Source: PoT sp049331405 (GTDB taxonomy: Bacteria; Planctomycetota; Planctomycetia; Isosphaerales; Isosphaeraceae). From it: a stretch of 64,000 bases of DNA. The notes below the pieces were generated by a model, which ran no database searches, was not told where the DNA came from, and saw only the letters and a list, made by a program, of their open reading frames with translations. How positions within the stretch are numbered: the stretch's first letter is position 1; each line of letters opens with the position of its first letter. This document shows, in pieces, positions 1-9,693 of this stretch. The position numbers and the translations under genes were made by a program. The DNA lies in assembly GCF_049331405.1 (NCBI RefSeq), contig NZ_CP186274.1, forward strand, positions 5,766,001 to 5,830,000, in the 5' to 3' direction.

Positions 1-1141
1 CCGTGCAGTTGATGACCCGGCGCACGTCGAGGGTCTCGACCGCATCGTGGCCTCGACGCGTGTAGCCGAGCCGCACGCCGTCGCCACACTCTTCCATCGA
101 GCGGATCCGGCCGGCGACGACTCGGAGCTGGCCCCCGTCACGGGCCTCGTCCAAGGCCTTGGCCACCTCGGGGGCGACCCGGTGGCGATGCACCTCCCAG
201 AAGGCGCCGAGGTGGCGGATGAACCGACGCTTCTCGGCCGCGGCGAACGAGCGCCAGATCCCCTGGATCGCCGGGCGCAGGGCGTCGACGGCCGAACGCC
301 AATCGCCCCCCTCTTGCTCGCAACGCTCGACCTCCCCGCGGACGTACGCCAGCACCGAGCGGGCCGAGGCCGGGCGGTCGCCATCCATCGGGGCGATCGG
401 CCTGGCCGTCACCGGGCGATGCGGGAAGGGCAAGAGCCCGTGACGCGAGAGGACGGTGATCGGCCCGGCATGCCCGCGAGCCTGGGCCTCCAGCACCAAG
501 TCGACGGCCGAGAGCCCCGTGCCGATCAGGACGATGGGGTCATTCGGATCCAGGCCGGCGAGAGCCCTTCGACTCCAGGAGTTACTCACATAACGACCCG
601 ACGCCTTCAACCCTTCGGGGCAGGCGAACGGATCCTGGGGCGTGGGATTCCCCAGCGCGAGGACGGCCCGATCGGCCCTGAGCCTCGAGCCCCCGGCGCC
701 GATCACGACCACCCCCGCCGAGGGCCCCTCGTCGCGGAGGTCGACCACCTCGTCGCGGACGAGCTCGATCGTCATCCCGGCTCGGGCCGCGGACTCGGCG
801 AGCAGGTCGCCGAGATACTCGCCGTAGAAGGCCCGGGGGGCGAACGTGCCGGCGTGGGCGAGCGGGTCGCGGACCTGGAGCCAGTGGAGGAAGTGCCCCG
901 GCTCGTCCGGCAGGGCGCTCATCAGGCCGGCCGGGACGTTGAGCAGGTGCTTCTCGCAGGTCGTCCCGTAGGCGATCCCCCTCGCGAAGCGATCGCCGCG
1001 CTCGAAGATGACCACGTGGAGCCGCATCCCATCGGCCTCGGCCTTGCGGGCGAGGTTGACCGCGACGAGCGTGCCGCTGAATCCACTCCCCACGACCGCG
1101 ACCACATGGGGATTCGACGCCGGAAATGCCTTGAGGCTCAT
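1..1141 (-). CDS. FAD/NAD(P)-binding oxidoreductase, COG4529-like (3' end outside window)
   Basis: The gene runs off the left edge; 380 codons are visible without a stop. A dinucleotide-binding signature VAVVGSGFSGT lies at about residues 14-24 and a second Rossmann-type segment (VLIGTGLSAVD) near residue 200, as in flavoproteins of the NAD_binding_9/COG4529 type. The visible end reads RVINCT, where this family usually has a conserved NCTG near the C-terminal FAD site. The substrate is unknown. Its ATG (1141-1139) overlaps the stop of the cysteine dioxygenase gene by four bases (ATGA), so the two are probably translated in a coupled way and the flavoprotein may act in sulfur metabolism. That role is inferred from position only. 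Confidence 0.85.
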   Translation of the reverse strand, partial: MSLKAFPASNPHVVAVVGSGFSGTLVAVNLARKAEADGMRLHVVIFERGDRFARGIAYGTTCEKHLLNVPAGLMSALPDEPGHFLHWLQVRDPLAHAGTFAPRAFYGEYLGDLLAESAARAGMTIELVRDEVVDLRDEGPSAGVVVIGAGGSRLRADRAVLALGNPTPQDPFACPEGLKASGRYVSNSWSRRALAGLDPNDPIVLIGTGLSAVDLVLEAQARGHAGPITVLSRHGLLPFPHRPVTARPIAPMDGDRPASARSVLAYVRGEVERCEQEGGDWRSAVDALRPAIQGIWRSFAAAEKRRFIRHLGAFWEVHRHRVAPEVAKALDEARDGGQLRVVAGRIRSMEECGDGVRLGYTRRGHDAVETLDVRRVINCT

Positions 1142-1752
1142 GGCAACACCTGTCTCACCCGCGTCGGGTGGTTTCGGGAAAGGGCATGCGGTCCATCCAC
1201 CCGGATCTCGGCGTGGATCGTCTGCGGCCGGGTCGCGGCCAGGACGTCGTGACCCCCGAGGGTCGTGTCGTCGATCGAGTACGTCCGCGAGGCCAGCAAC
1301 GGGGGGGAATAAACATGGAGTGAGACGAGGTCGCGCCCCTCGGGCTGGAGGTTCGCCAGTTGGTGGATATCCGCATCGGCCGCGACGTAGATCGAGCCAG
1401 GCCCCGACGACCTCGAGCGCGCCGGCATCAGGCGGCCGCAAGGGCTCGGGACGTAGACGGTCTCCGTGGCCGTCCCCTCGACGACGTACACGGCGCAGGT
1501 CGAGCCGCCGTGGTCGTGGATCGGGCTGCGCTGGCCGCTGCGCCAGCAGAGGAAGAGGGCCTCGTACGCCGGCCCCCGATGGATCAGGATGCGCTGGTAG
1601 GCGACGTCGCTGAACGTCAGGCAGTCCGCCACGTCGCCGAAGGCCAGCGACAAGGCCCCCAGCCCCGAGCGGAGCTCGGCCAGCGAGAGGGGGGCCTCCG
1701 AGCGGTCCCAGCGGGAGAACAGGTCGAGGAGAGCCGATCGGCCGCCATCCAT
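1138..1752 (-). CDS. cysteine dioxygenase type I
   Basis: A 204-residue cupin that would oxidise L-cysteine to cysteine sulfinate using non-haem Fe(II). The metal-binding pair is in SPIHDHGGSTC and the third histidine in ADIHQLANL. The typical SLHVYSPP segment supplies the active-site tyrosine, and the arginine of YQRILI matches the substrate-carboxylate arginine of mammalian enzymes. A cysteine follows the HDH motif at the spacing of the mammalian cross-linking Cys. The start at 1752 is preferred because AAAGGGGC lies about 7 bases upstream; the frame is open upstream to an ATG at 1863, but that would add 37 residues not seen in the family. The gene is first in a two-gene unit with the overlapping flavoprotein. 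Confidence 0.88.
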   Translation of the reverse strand: MDGGRSALLDLFSRWDRSEAPLSLAELRSGLGALSLAFGDVADCLTFSDVAYQRILIHRGPAYEALFLCWRSGQRSPIHDHGGSTCAVYVVEGTATETVYVPSPCGRLMPARSRSSGPGSIYVAADADIHQLANLQPEGRDLVSLHVYSPPLLASRTYSIDDTTLGGHDVLAATRPQTIHAEIRVDGPHALSRNHPTRVRQVLP

Positions 1753-2185
1753 CGCTGTCGCCCCTTTCCCTTTGAGCGGGCCGTCGGCGATTCGCCAGGG
1801 CGCGAGGTCGCACCCCAGCGAGGCCAAAGCCGGCGGCGCCGAAAATTGGCGCGGCGATCGCATCGTTCGTTTCGAGCCATGCTCACAAAACGATTTTTAG
1901 CTGCGAGGGCCGTCGTCTCGGGGTCGACGAGGCCACTTCCTCACCCGGATCTCTGACGGGCGATGAACCGGAGAACTGGCGACATTCGAGGTGATTGACG
2001 GGAGGCTTTTGTCACCATTTCGATCGGGCTCATCAACATTTAGGCCGATCAAAACGACCGATCCTGATGATCTTGGATCGGCCTCCGGAGCGGTCGTAGT
2101 GAGGGTTTCTAATGGATTCCGGCGATTTCGTCGAGAGCGGTTCCGGCTCGAATGAGTGGGCGGGGGTGACATATCAGGCTCGACG
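1753..2185. other. intergenic region upstream of cysteine dioxygenase
   Basis: No supported gene. It separates the cysteine dioxygenase start from the terminator hairpin of the sigma/TlpA gene and presumably holds the cysteine dioxygenase promoter. I could not pick out a convincing promoter. Confidence 0.5.
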
Positions 2186-2217
2186 CCGGGCCGATCCGGT
2201 GTGTCGGATCGGCCCGG
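2186..2217 (-). terminator. GC-rich hairpin downstream of sigma/TlpA fusion gene
   Basis: Perfect 12-bp inverted repeat, CCGGGCCGATCC (2186-2197) with GGATCGGCCCGG (2206-2217), and an 8-base loop. It lies 10 bases beyond the restored stop codon of the minus-strand gene ending at 2228. There is no clear U-tract. Confidence 0.55.
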
Positions 2218-2227
2218 GGTCCCGAGG

Positions 2228-5200
2228 TCATTTCGAGTCGGCGGGGAGCGACTCGGGCGGGGCCCCGGCGATCGTGCCGGCCTTGGCTTCCTCGAAGTCG
2301 GCGAGGAGCCCGTCCTCAATGCTCGACCGGGGCGGCGGACCGGGCTCGTAGAGGATGAACAGGTCGTCGACATCGCGGTCCAGGCGGCCGGAGATCATGT
2401 AAGTATTCAATGGGCTCCGGCATTTGATTTTCCCCGAGAGGTGGTATCCGGGCGGATCCAACGTTGAGCTGTTGGGGAACCAGAGGGTGACCGTGACGAC
2501 GGTCTCGGGAAGCCCCGCGAACGCGAATCGCCCTTTTTCGTCGACCTTCGATTGCAGCAAGCCGAGCGCCAGATCGACACCGGCGCAGACCGTGGCGCCT
2601 CGCGGGATCGCCTTGCCGTCCGAGAAGGCGATCCCGCGAGTTTGCGGCCGGGCTTCACCTCGAGGTCGCCGAGATCGACGGTGCTCCCGTCCCCTTCGAC
2701 CTTGAAGCGTCGGGGCACGACCGCCCCTTCATCGGCGAGGGCTCCCGTCTTCGGAGCCACGTCGAATTGCTGGTCGGTGAACACATGAGTGAAGAAAAAG
2801 CGTCCTTCGGCGTCCGTCTTCGTCTCCGGAAAGCCGAGGAAGGTATCCGAACCACGCTGGGTCTGGAGAAGGCCGACGACGACACCGGCTTGCGGCTTTC
2901 CGTCACGCACGACGCGCCCCGTCACCTCGGCCCCCACGCCGAGTCTCAGGGGAGGCCGCGGGTCATTCGAATCCTCGATCTGGAACACTTTGGACGCGAG
3001 GCCCTCCGCATAGACCCGCATCGGGAAATGGTCGATCAAGAGGGTCTCGGCCATGAAGTCGAAGGAGCCATCGGCCCCGGTCTTGATCTCCTTTTGCCGG
3101 ACCACGATTTCCTGGGGGAGCAGCGTCGCTCCCGCGACCGGCCGGCCATCGGGGCCCACGACCTGCCCCCGGATCCGTACGTTGTGCCGACGATCGGGCG
3201 GTTCACTCCGCGAGGGCCCGGCCGGCATCTCCGGCTTCGAGCGAGGCAGGCCGAATTGATCTTCCAGGATCCCTTCGAGGGCCTCGACGGCGAACTTGCC
3301 CACGAGATGACCCCTCGGGTCGATGACGAACGTGGAAGGCCAGCTCATGATTTCATAAGTCGAGTTCGTCTGACCGGAGCCGATCTCCCCCGGCTTGTAG
3401 TCGTAGGAGCGTGCCCCCTTCTCCGCCTGGGGCCGGTCGATCAGAACTTTAAAGGGGAGATCGGCCCCGCCCCAGAACTGGTCCTTGATCGGCGCGATGG
3501 CCTTGCGGTACTCGTCGGCGGAACGGATCGAGCCGTCGTGGAGGGCCAGGATCACCAGGGGTTTCCCCTGGAATCGCTTCTGGAGTTCCACGAGCCTGGG
3601 CATCGCCCCGACGCAGGGGCCGCACCACTTGCCCCAGAAGTCGAGCACGACCACGTTGCCTCGGAGGTCGGAGAGCTTGACGGGATGCCCTTCCAGATCG
3701 TCGGCGTCGATCTCCATCGCGGGGCCGCCGGTCGCCCGGACGCTCGCCAGGCTCTCGAGCCGGAAGTCGACATCCATCGGCTCCGTCCCAGTCGGGACTT
3801 CGACGTCGACCACGCGTTGCATGGTCTCGGATCGGAACTCCAACTTATATTTGCCCGCGGGCAGACGCACCTCGAAATGGCGTTTGACGTGCGGCGGGTC
3901 GTTGGCGTTGGAGTTCGGCAGTATCCATCTCAGCCATTCCCTCCAGGGTTTGACGTCCTGCTCGACCGTGTAGATCCCAAAGTTCATCGAGGCCCTCGGA
4001 TCGTCCCTGGGCTCCTCGACCACACGCCCCTTGACGATGCGGGTCGGGCGGAGCCTCACGTCGAGGAGTTTCTTGAGGTCGAAATCCTTCGAGAGGAATA
4101 AGGTTGCCTGGAGCGCAAAATCCGACGACGCGAAATGGAACTTGGCCGGGACACCCCCCTGCCGATTGGCAAACGTTAAGGAGAACCGCCCCTCCGCGTC
4201 GGTGCGAACGGCCTCGCGGGTGCCAGGCATGTTGGCCATCCGCCAGCCTCCCCTGGCGACGCGAACGATATAGGGGCTATGTGTCTTGGCGACCTCCTCC
4301 TTGGAATCCGCGTGCCCGTCCATGTTCAAGACGATCGGCTCATGGGGCCGGATGTCGTCGGGGCTGACCGGCCGCCAGGGTCCGTTCGGCTCGCGGACCT
4401 CAAAGTATTTGCCCGCCTCACCCGGGGGGATGACCTGCCCCCCGGCGTCGCGGAAGGGCTCCTTGCGCTCCCGGATGTTCTCGGGCCTGGGGTTATCCCA
4501 GGTATCTTGCGAGGGCAGGGGCTCGCTCCCGACCCAGACCTTGGCCAGCGGCTTGCCTTGATCGTCGCGGACGATCCCGGTGACGGTGATGTTGGCGTCA
4601 GCCTGGGCGATCGGCGGGGTGGCCTTCGGGTGGGGAGGCGGTTCCTCGCGGGGAGGCATGGCGCCCATCTTCGCGGGGGTGGCCCGCTTCGTCTCCGGGA
4701 CCGGCTCGACGAATGCCGAGGCGACGGTCGCGGCGGTGGCGATCAGCATGATCGCGAGGGATGTCTTCAGGGGCGTAGTTCCCATGTCGCGCAAGACCTC
4801 CTGCGCCAGGCCGGCGGCGGCCGGCTCCGCGCCGGCCTTGACGGCCCAGCTACTCCGATGGGTGAACGCCCTGGCGGCCGCGAGGGTCGCCGAGATCCAG
4901 GAGGTCGGGGCGGCCTCGGCCGAGAGCCCCGTCATGTTCGCGATGGTGAGCGCCGCCGTCGGCGCGATGCCCCGGCGGATCAGCAGTGTCTTGAGCTTCG
5001 CGCGGCCCCTGGCCAGGCGGCTCTGGACCGTCCCGATCGGCCAGCCGAGCTGCGCGGCGGCCTGCTCCTGCGTGAGCCCTTCGAGGTAGCAGAGGACCAG
5101 CGGCGTCCGGAACGACTCGGGCAGCCGCCCGAGCTCCTCGTCGAGCCCCTCCCAGCGCCCAGGGTCCGCGCCCTGGCTCGACGCCCGGCGTTCCTCGGCA

Positions 5201-5589
5201 AGTGCCCCGCCCTGCCGTTCCCGGCGACGCCGGCGCAACCCGGCGACCTTCTCCTTGGCCGCGACGCGCACGGCAACCCCGTGCAGCCAGCCGCCGATCG
5301 ACTCGAACCCGACTACCGACCGGGCCCGCCTGGCGAGGACGAGGAAGGTCGCCTGCGCGGCGTCCTGCGCCGCGTGCTCATCCTTCAGCACGCGCCGGCA
5401 GGAGCGCAGGACCATCGACCCATGCCGCTCGACGAGCGCCGCGAAGGCCGCCTCCGACGCATGCTCCGCCGACTCCCGCGCCACGAACCGTTCGAGCAAC
5501 CGACGGTCGCTCATCCCGGCCATCGTCCCCGACCGGAAGAGCACCTCGACCTGCTGCTCGAGCACGGCCCGCGTTACCTCGCCCGCCAT
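2228..5589 (-). CDS. ECF sigma factor fused to carboxypeptidase-regulatory-like and TlpA thioredoxin domains (apparent frameshift near 2633)
   Basis: Residues 1-205 are an ECF sigma factor: region 2 around AAFAALVERHGSMVLRSCR, region 4 around LTQEQAAAQLGWPIGTVQSR. A hydrophobic segment at about 276-294 (LAIMLIATAATVASAF) is followed by a proline-rich linker and a carboxypeptidase-regulatory-like stretch (about 334-620). A TlpA/thioredoxin domain (about 620-785) has its redox motif FWGKWCGPC at 651-659, and more regulatory-like repeats follow. The architecture implies a cytoplasmic sigma domain tethered to a periplasmic redox/sensor region. At 2633-2635 a C-run is one base short. In the present frame the protein would end at 2407 with arginine/serine-rich nonsense. 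Adding one base restores IAFSDGKAIPRGATVC and continues to a stop at 2228. The ATG at 5589 is chosen because the sigma family begins there; the frame is open upstream to 5727. Confidence 0.8.
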
Positions 5590-5819
5590 GACCTCAATCC
5601 TCGTCCCATCGCGTGTCTTTGCGAGTGAATGCCCGCCGAGCCGCGAACTATTCCCACTTTCCTCGAAAATGACTTCCCGATCCATTTCCCGGCGCGCGAG
5701 GGCACGCCCGCCGGGCCGGCGATCCAATGGGTTCTGGCGATGTCGATGGGGGTGAAGGCGGCGAAGGGCTCGCCAGGAGGTGGGATGGGAGGGACAACGA
5801 ACGAGGTTGTCCCGCGGCC

Positions 5820-5850
5820 GGCTCGCCCGCCGATAGTTGGCGGGCGAGCC
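5820..5850 (-). terminator. perfect hairpin downstream of galE
   Basis: Perfect 12-bp stem, GGCTCGCCCGCC (5820-5831) with GGCGGGCGAGCC (5839-5850), and a 7-base loop. It lies 25 bases beyond the galE stop on the minus strand. There is no U-tract. Confidence 0.6.
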
Positions 5851-5875
5851 AACGCGAGGGCGGTGATCAGTTAGC

Positions 5876-6865
5876 TCAGTGCTTCGCGCCGTAGCCCTTG
5901 GGGTGGGTGCTGTGCCACTTCCAGGCGGTCTCGACGATCGAGTGGATGTCGGTGTATTTCGGGGCCCAGCCGAGTTCCTTGACGATCTTCTCGGGGGTGG
6001 CGATCAGGGTGGCGGGGTCGCCGGGGCGGCGGCCGACGATCTCGTGGGCGATCGGCCGGCCGACGACGGCCTCGCAGGCGTGCAGGACTTCCAGGACGCT
6101 CACGCCCGAGCCCGAGCCGAGGTTGTAGTAGCGCCCGACGCCCGGCCCGATGTTCTCGATGGCGAGCTGGTGCGCCTGGGCGAGATCCTCGGTGTGGACG
6201 TAGTCGCGCACGCAGGAGCCGTCGCGAGTGTCCCAGTCGCTGCCGAAGACCTTGAGCTGCGGGCGACGGCCGATGGCCACCTGGAAGGCCAGCGGGATCA
6301 GGTGCCCCTCGTGGTGGCGGTCCTCGCCGAAGTTCCCGTCGGGGTCGGCGCCCGAGGCGTTGAAGTAGCGCAGGATCGCGTAGCCGAGATTGTAGGCCCG
6401 GGCGTAATCCTTGATGAGCCACTCGGCCGCGAGCTTCGTCGTGCCGTAAGGGGTCTGCGGGAGCTGCGGCGAGTCCTCGCGCAGGGGCATCTCGGTGTCG
6501 AAGGCGTAGGTCGCCGCGGTGCTGCTGAAGACGATCTTGTCGACCCCCGCCTCGCGCATGGCGTCGAGCACGTTCTTGGTGCCGACGACATTGACGCGGT
6601 AGTAGCCGTCGGGGTCGGCGATCGACTCGGGGACCGAGGCGAGCGCGGCGAAGTGCATGACCGCCTCGACCTTGTGCTCGCGGAGCGCGGCGGTCAGGGC
6701 CGCCTTGTCGGAGAGGTCGCCGACGATCAGGCGTTCGGCGGGGATGGCCTCGCGGTTCCCCTCCGAGAGGTTGTCGAAGGCGATCGGGTCGTGCCCGTTG
6801 CGGAGCAACCATCGCAGGCAGGCGCTCCCGATGTAGCCGGCGCCGCCCGTCAGGAGAATCTTCAT
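5876..6865 (-). CDS. galE: UDP-glucose 4-epimerase
   Basis: A 329-residue extended SDR that would interconvert UDP-glucose and UDP-galactose in the cytoplasm. The NAD-binding motif LLTGGAGYIGS is at the N-terminus. The active-site Ser/Thr lies in VFSSTAATY and the catalytic Tyr-Lys pair in YGTTK; the length is normal for GalE. Family features include FNASGADPDGNFGEDRHHEGHLIP and the later VRDYVHTEDLA. The start ATG (6865-6863) overlaps the gmhB stop by four bases, so the two are co-transcribed and coupled. A perfect hairpin follows the stop. The context is the nucleotide-sugar cluster continuing to about 14.5 kb, so it probably feeds surface-polysaccharide synthesis. Confidence 0.93.
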   Translation of the reverse strand: MKILLTGGAGYIGSACLRWLLRNGHDPIAFDNLSEGNREAIPAERLIVGDLSDKAALTAALREHKVEAVMHFAALASVPESIADPDGYYRVNVVGTKNVLDAMREAGVDKIVFSSTAATYAFDTEMPLREDSPQLPQTPYGTTKLAAEWLIKDYARAYNLGYAILRYFNASGADPDGNFGEDRHHEGHLIPLAFQVAIGRRPQLKVFGSDWDTRDGSCVRDYVHTEDLAQAHQLAIENIGPGVGRYYNLGSGSGVSVLEVLHACEAVVGRPIAHEIVGRRPGDPATLIATPEKIVKELGWAPKYTDIHSIVETAWKWHSTHPKGYGAKH

Positions 6866-7566
6866 CGCAGCAGTCCTTCGAGTTCGTTCCCATCGGCGCC
6901 GGCGGGGTCCGGGCTCATCCCCGCCCCCGGCTCGGCCCCGAGGATCAAGTCCAGGGCCGCGAGCAAGTCGTCGGCCGTCTCATAGCTCACGTCGAGTCTG
7001 GCCAAATCCGCCGCCGAGATCGCCTTGCCCGAGCGGACCAGGACGCTCCCCCGGCAGCCCGCGTTGATCCCGGTGAGGACGTCGATAATCACGTCGCCGA
7101 CCATCCACGAGGCACCGATGTCCAACCCGAGGTCGGCCGAGGCGCGCAGGAGCATGCCCGGGGCCGGCTTGCGGTCGGGGTGCTCGATGGCCGTCTTGTC
7201 GTCGCCCCTCGGCGCCTCGGTGCAGTAGTAGATCGCGTCGACCGATGCCCCGGCCTCGGCGAGCTGGCGGTTCATCTCCTCGTGGACGGCGTGCAGCCGC
7301 TCCTCCGGGAAGATCCCTCGCCCGACCCCCGACTGATTCGTGACGACGACCAGGGCATACCCCGCCTCCCGGAGTCGCCGCAGGGCCAGCGCGATCCCGG
7401 GTAGGATCCGGACCTGATCCGGGTCGGAGAGGAAGTGGATGTGCTCGATCAGGGTGCCGTCGCGGTCGAGGAAGACGGCCGGGCGGCTCGCCTTCTTATG
7501 CGTGCCGCCCCTCATCGAGGCCCCATCCCCCGCCAATCCCGGCTTCCCCGTCGCATCCGCTGTCAT
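6862..7566 (-). CDS. gmhB: D-glycero-D-manno-heptose 1,7-bisphosphate 7-phosphatase (HAD family)
   Basis: A 234-residue HAD phosphatase. It has the nucleophile motif FLDRDGTLIE, the second motif VVVTNQSGVGRG and a later KPAPGMLL lysine segment; the acidic motif is in MVGDVIIDV. The TNQSG and YYCTEAP segments fit histidinol-phosphatase/GmhB-type enzymes. With hldE, hldD and gmhA nearby, the heptose-bisphosphate reaction is the best reading; the first DxD motif cannot distinguish it from histidinol-phosphatase. The start at 7566 is uncertain; an internal ATG at 7515 would remove 17 non-conserved residues. galE overlaps its stop. Confidence 0.85.
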   Translation of the reverse strand: MTADATGKPGLAGDGASMRGGTHKKASRPAVFLDRDGTLIEHIHFLSDPDQVRILPGIALALRRLREAGYALVVVTNQSGVGRGIFPEERLHAVHEEMNRQLAEAGASVDAIYYCTEAPRGDDKTAIEHPDRKPAPGMLLRASADLGLDIGASWMVGDVIIDVLTGINAGCRGSVLVRSGKAISAADLARLDVSYETADDLLAALDLILGAEPGAGMSPDPAGADGNELEGLLR

Positions 7567-8161
7567 CTTTGGAAATCAGTCCTTCCCGGTCCACGGGTCT
7601 TCTCGAGTCATCCGCGATCGCCGAGTTTCCCCCTTGGATCTGCCCTACCCCATTTTCGCTCTTCTTACCAAGCAACCTAAACGATCGAGCCGAGCATTGT
7701 CGATGGTCGAAGAGGATGGCGTCGCATCCTCATTAATCCCAACGGAGGAGGCTCGGTGGTGGGCGGGTCGCACGATCCGGCGTGCGTGGCGATCGAGGGA
7801 TAGCGTCGAGGCCGATCGCGGCGAACCCCGGCGCGGAGAGTCCGGCCGGTTTCGCGGTCCATCATAACGTCAACGGGGAGACTAATCATCCGCAAGGATG
7901 CGGTCGAGGCCAACGTTAGATGTGGGCATTTCGGGACGGGACGCGGGACGATCGCCGGCCCCCGGCATCCAACCGAAGCTGGCCTATCGCCTTTAGGCCA
8001 TCGCGACTATAACCTGGCGCGAGGATACCATGAGGGGTGGAGCCGTCGCCGACCGGGACGACGCCGAGGTCGAGGCCGTCGGCCCGGAATCCTTTCTTTG
8101 CAGACATCCACCGCCATCTGATTTCATCCGTCAATCGTCTTCGTCCATGAGGGGAATATTG
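7567..8161. other. divergent intergenic region gmhB / hldE
   Basis: Nearly 600 bases between divergent gmhB and hldE. No supported gene on either strand. It must hold both promoters, but none stands out by eye. Confidence 0.45.
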
Positions 8162-9658
8162 ATGTTTCGAGCGCCCGAGGACGTCTCGCACGCGATCGAA
8201 AGTCAGTTCGGCGGGAAGCGGGTCCTGGTGGTGGGAGACCTCATGGTCGACGCCTACCTCTGGGGCGACGTCAGTCGAATCTCCCCCGAGGCGCCCGTCC
8301 CCGTGGTCCGCCTGAACCGCAAGACCGTAACCCTCGGCGGCGCGGGCAACGTGCTCCTGAACCTCGTGGGCCTGGGCCTGCCGGCGACGGCGGCCGGGTT
8401 CGTGGGGGACGACGACGGCGGCCGGCAGCTCGGCCAGATGCTCGAGCAGGCGGGGATCTCCTCGGCAGGCTGCGTCAGGCTCGCGGATCGGCCGACCACG
8501 ACCAAGACCAGGGTCGTCAGCGGCCACCACCAGATGCTCAGGCTCGACGAGGAAGGGGTCGGCCCGGTCGCCGACGAGGGAGTGAAGCGCCTGATCGACG
8601 CGATCCTCGGGCAGCTCGACGACGCGTCGGCCCTGATCCTCTCCGACTATGCCAAGGGGGTCGTCACCGCCGAGGTCTGCCAGGCGATCATCCCCGAGGC
8701 CAGGCGGCGGGGGATCCCGGTCATCGTCGACCCCAAGGGCTTCAACTTCCAGAAGTACGCCGGGGCCACCACCATGACCCCGAACCTCCGCGAATTCGAG
8801 ATCGCCACGGGGCTGGAGGCCGGCTACGACTCCGAGACCTTCCAGCGCGCCGGCAGCGACCTCCGCGAGCGGCTCGGGCTCGAGTACCTCGTCGTCACCT
8901 GCGGCGACAAGGGGATCCGGCTCTTCGACAAGGCCGGCTGGTCGCAGTTCCCAGCGCTCGCCCGCGAGGTCTACGACGTCTCGGGCGCCGGCGACACCGT
9001 GATCGCGAGCCTGACGGCCTCGATCGTGGCGGGGCTCGACCTCGACGACGCCATGCGCCTGGCAAACGTGGCGGCGGGCGTGGTCGTCGGCAAGATCGGC
9101 ACCACCCCCATCCAGAGCCGAGACCTCCGCGACGCCGTCCGCGACACCCAGCTCCTGGAACAGCCCAGGAAGGTCTACGAGGCCGCGGAGCTGGCCGACC
9201 TGATCCAGAGCTGGAAGAGTCGGGGCGACCGCGTCGTCTTCACCAACGGCTGCTTCGACCTCCTGCACGTCGGCCACGTCACGCTGCTCGCCAAGGCCCG
9301 CGCCTGCGGCGATCGCCTCGTCGTCGGCCTGAACACCGATCGCTCGGTTCGCCAGCTCAAGGGGCCGACCCGACCCGTCGTCGTGCAGGGGGACCGCGCC
9401 CAGGTGCTCGCCGGCCTGGCCAGCGTCGACGCCGTCGTCCTCTTCGACGAGGAGACCCCGCTCGAGTTGATCGCGGGCCTCAAGCCCGACGTCCTCGTCA
9501 AGGGGGGGGACTACGAGGAGTCTCAGGTCGTCGGCGGCGAACTCGTGAAGTCCTGGGGCGGCCGGGTCGCGATCATCCCGCTGGTGGAAGGCCGCAGCAC
9601 CACGAAGCTCCTCGAGAAGTCCCAGAAGGATCCGAACGGCAACCGGCGGGCCGGCTGA
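8162..9658 (+). CDS. hldE: bifunctional D-glycero-beta-D-manno-heptose-7-phosphate kinase / heptose-1-phosphate adenylyltransferase
   Basis: A 498-residue two-domain enzyme. The N-terminal PfkB-type kinase (about 1-325) has VLVVGDLMVDAYLWG, the GGAGNVLLN substrate segment and the DVSGAGDTVIASL anion-hole/base motif. The C-terminal nucleotidyltransferase (about 355-490) has VFTNGCFDLLHVGHVTLL, containing HxGH. The kinase makes heptose 1,7-bisphosphate and the transferase makes ADP-heptose after GmhB has acted. The start at 8162 has GAGGGGAA about 6 bases upstream; the frame is open to 8030, but the extra residues do not look like the family. A hydrolase gene follows 35 bases later on the same strand. 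Its pathway partners gmhA, hldD and gmhB are all within 5 kb. Confidence 0.94.
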   Translation: MFRAPEDVSHAIESQFGGKRVLVVGDLMVDAYLWGDVSRISPEAPVPVVRLNRKTVTLGGAGNVLLNLVGLGLPATAAGFVGDDDGGRQLGQMLEQAGISSAGCVRLADRPTTTKTRVVSGHHQMLRLDEEGVGPVADEGVKRLIDAILGQLDDASALILSDYAKGVVTAEVCQAIIPEARRRGIPVIVDPKGFNFQKYAGATTMTPNLREFEIATGLEAGYDSETFQRAGSDLRERLGLEYLVVTCGDKGIRLFDKAGWSQFPALAREVYDVSGAGDTVIASLTASIVAGLDLDDAMRLANVAAGVVVGKIGTTPIQSRDLRDAVRDTQLLEQPRKVYEAAELADLIQSWKSRGDRVVFTNGCFDLLHVGHVTLLAKARACGDRLVVGLNTDRSVRQLKGPTRPVVVQGDRAQVLAGLASVDAVVLFDEETPLELIAGLKPDVLVKGGDYEESQVVGGELVKSWGGRVAIIPLVEGRSTTKLLEKSQKDPNGNRRAG

Positions 9659-9693
9659 GCCTGTCGGTCCTGTACCCGAGCCGAGCCGCACCG

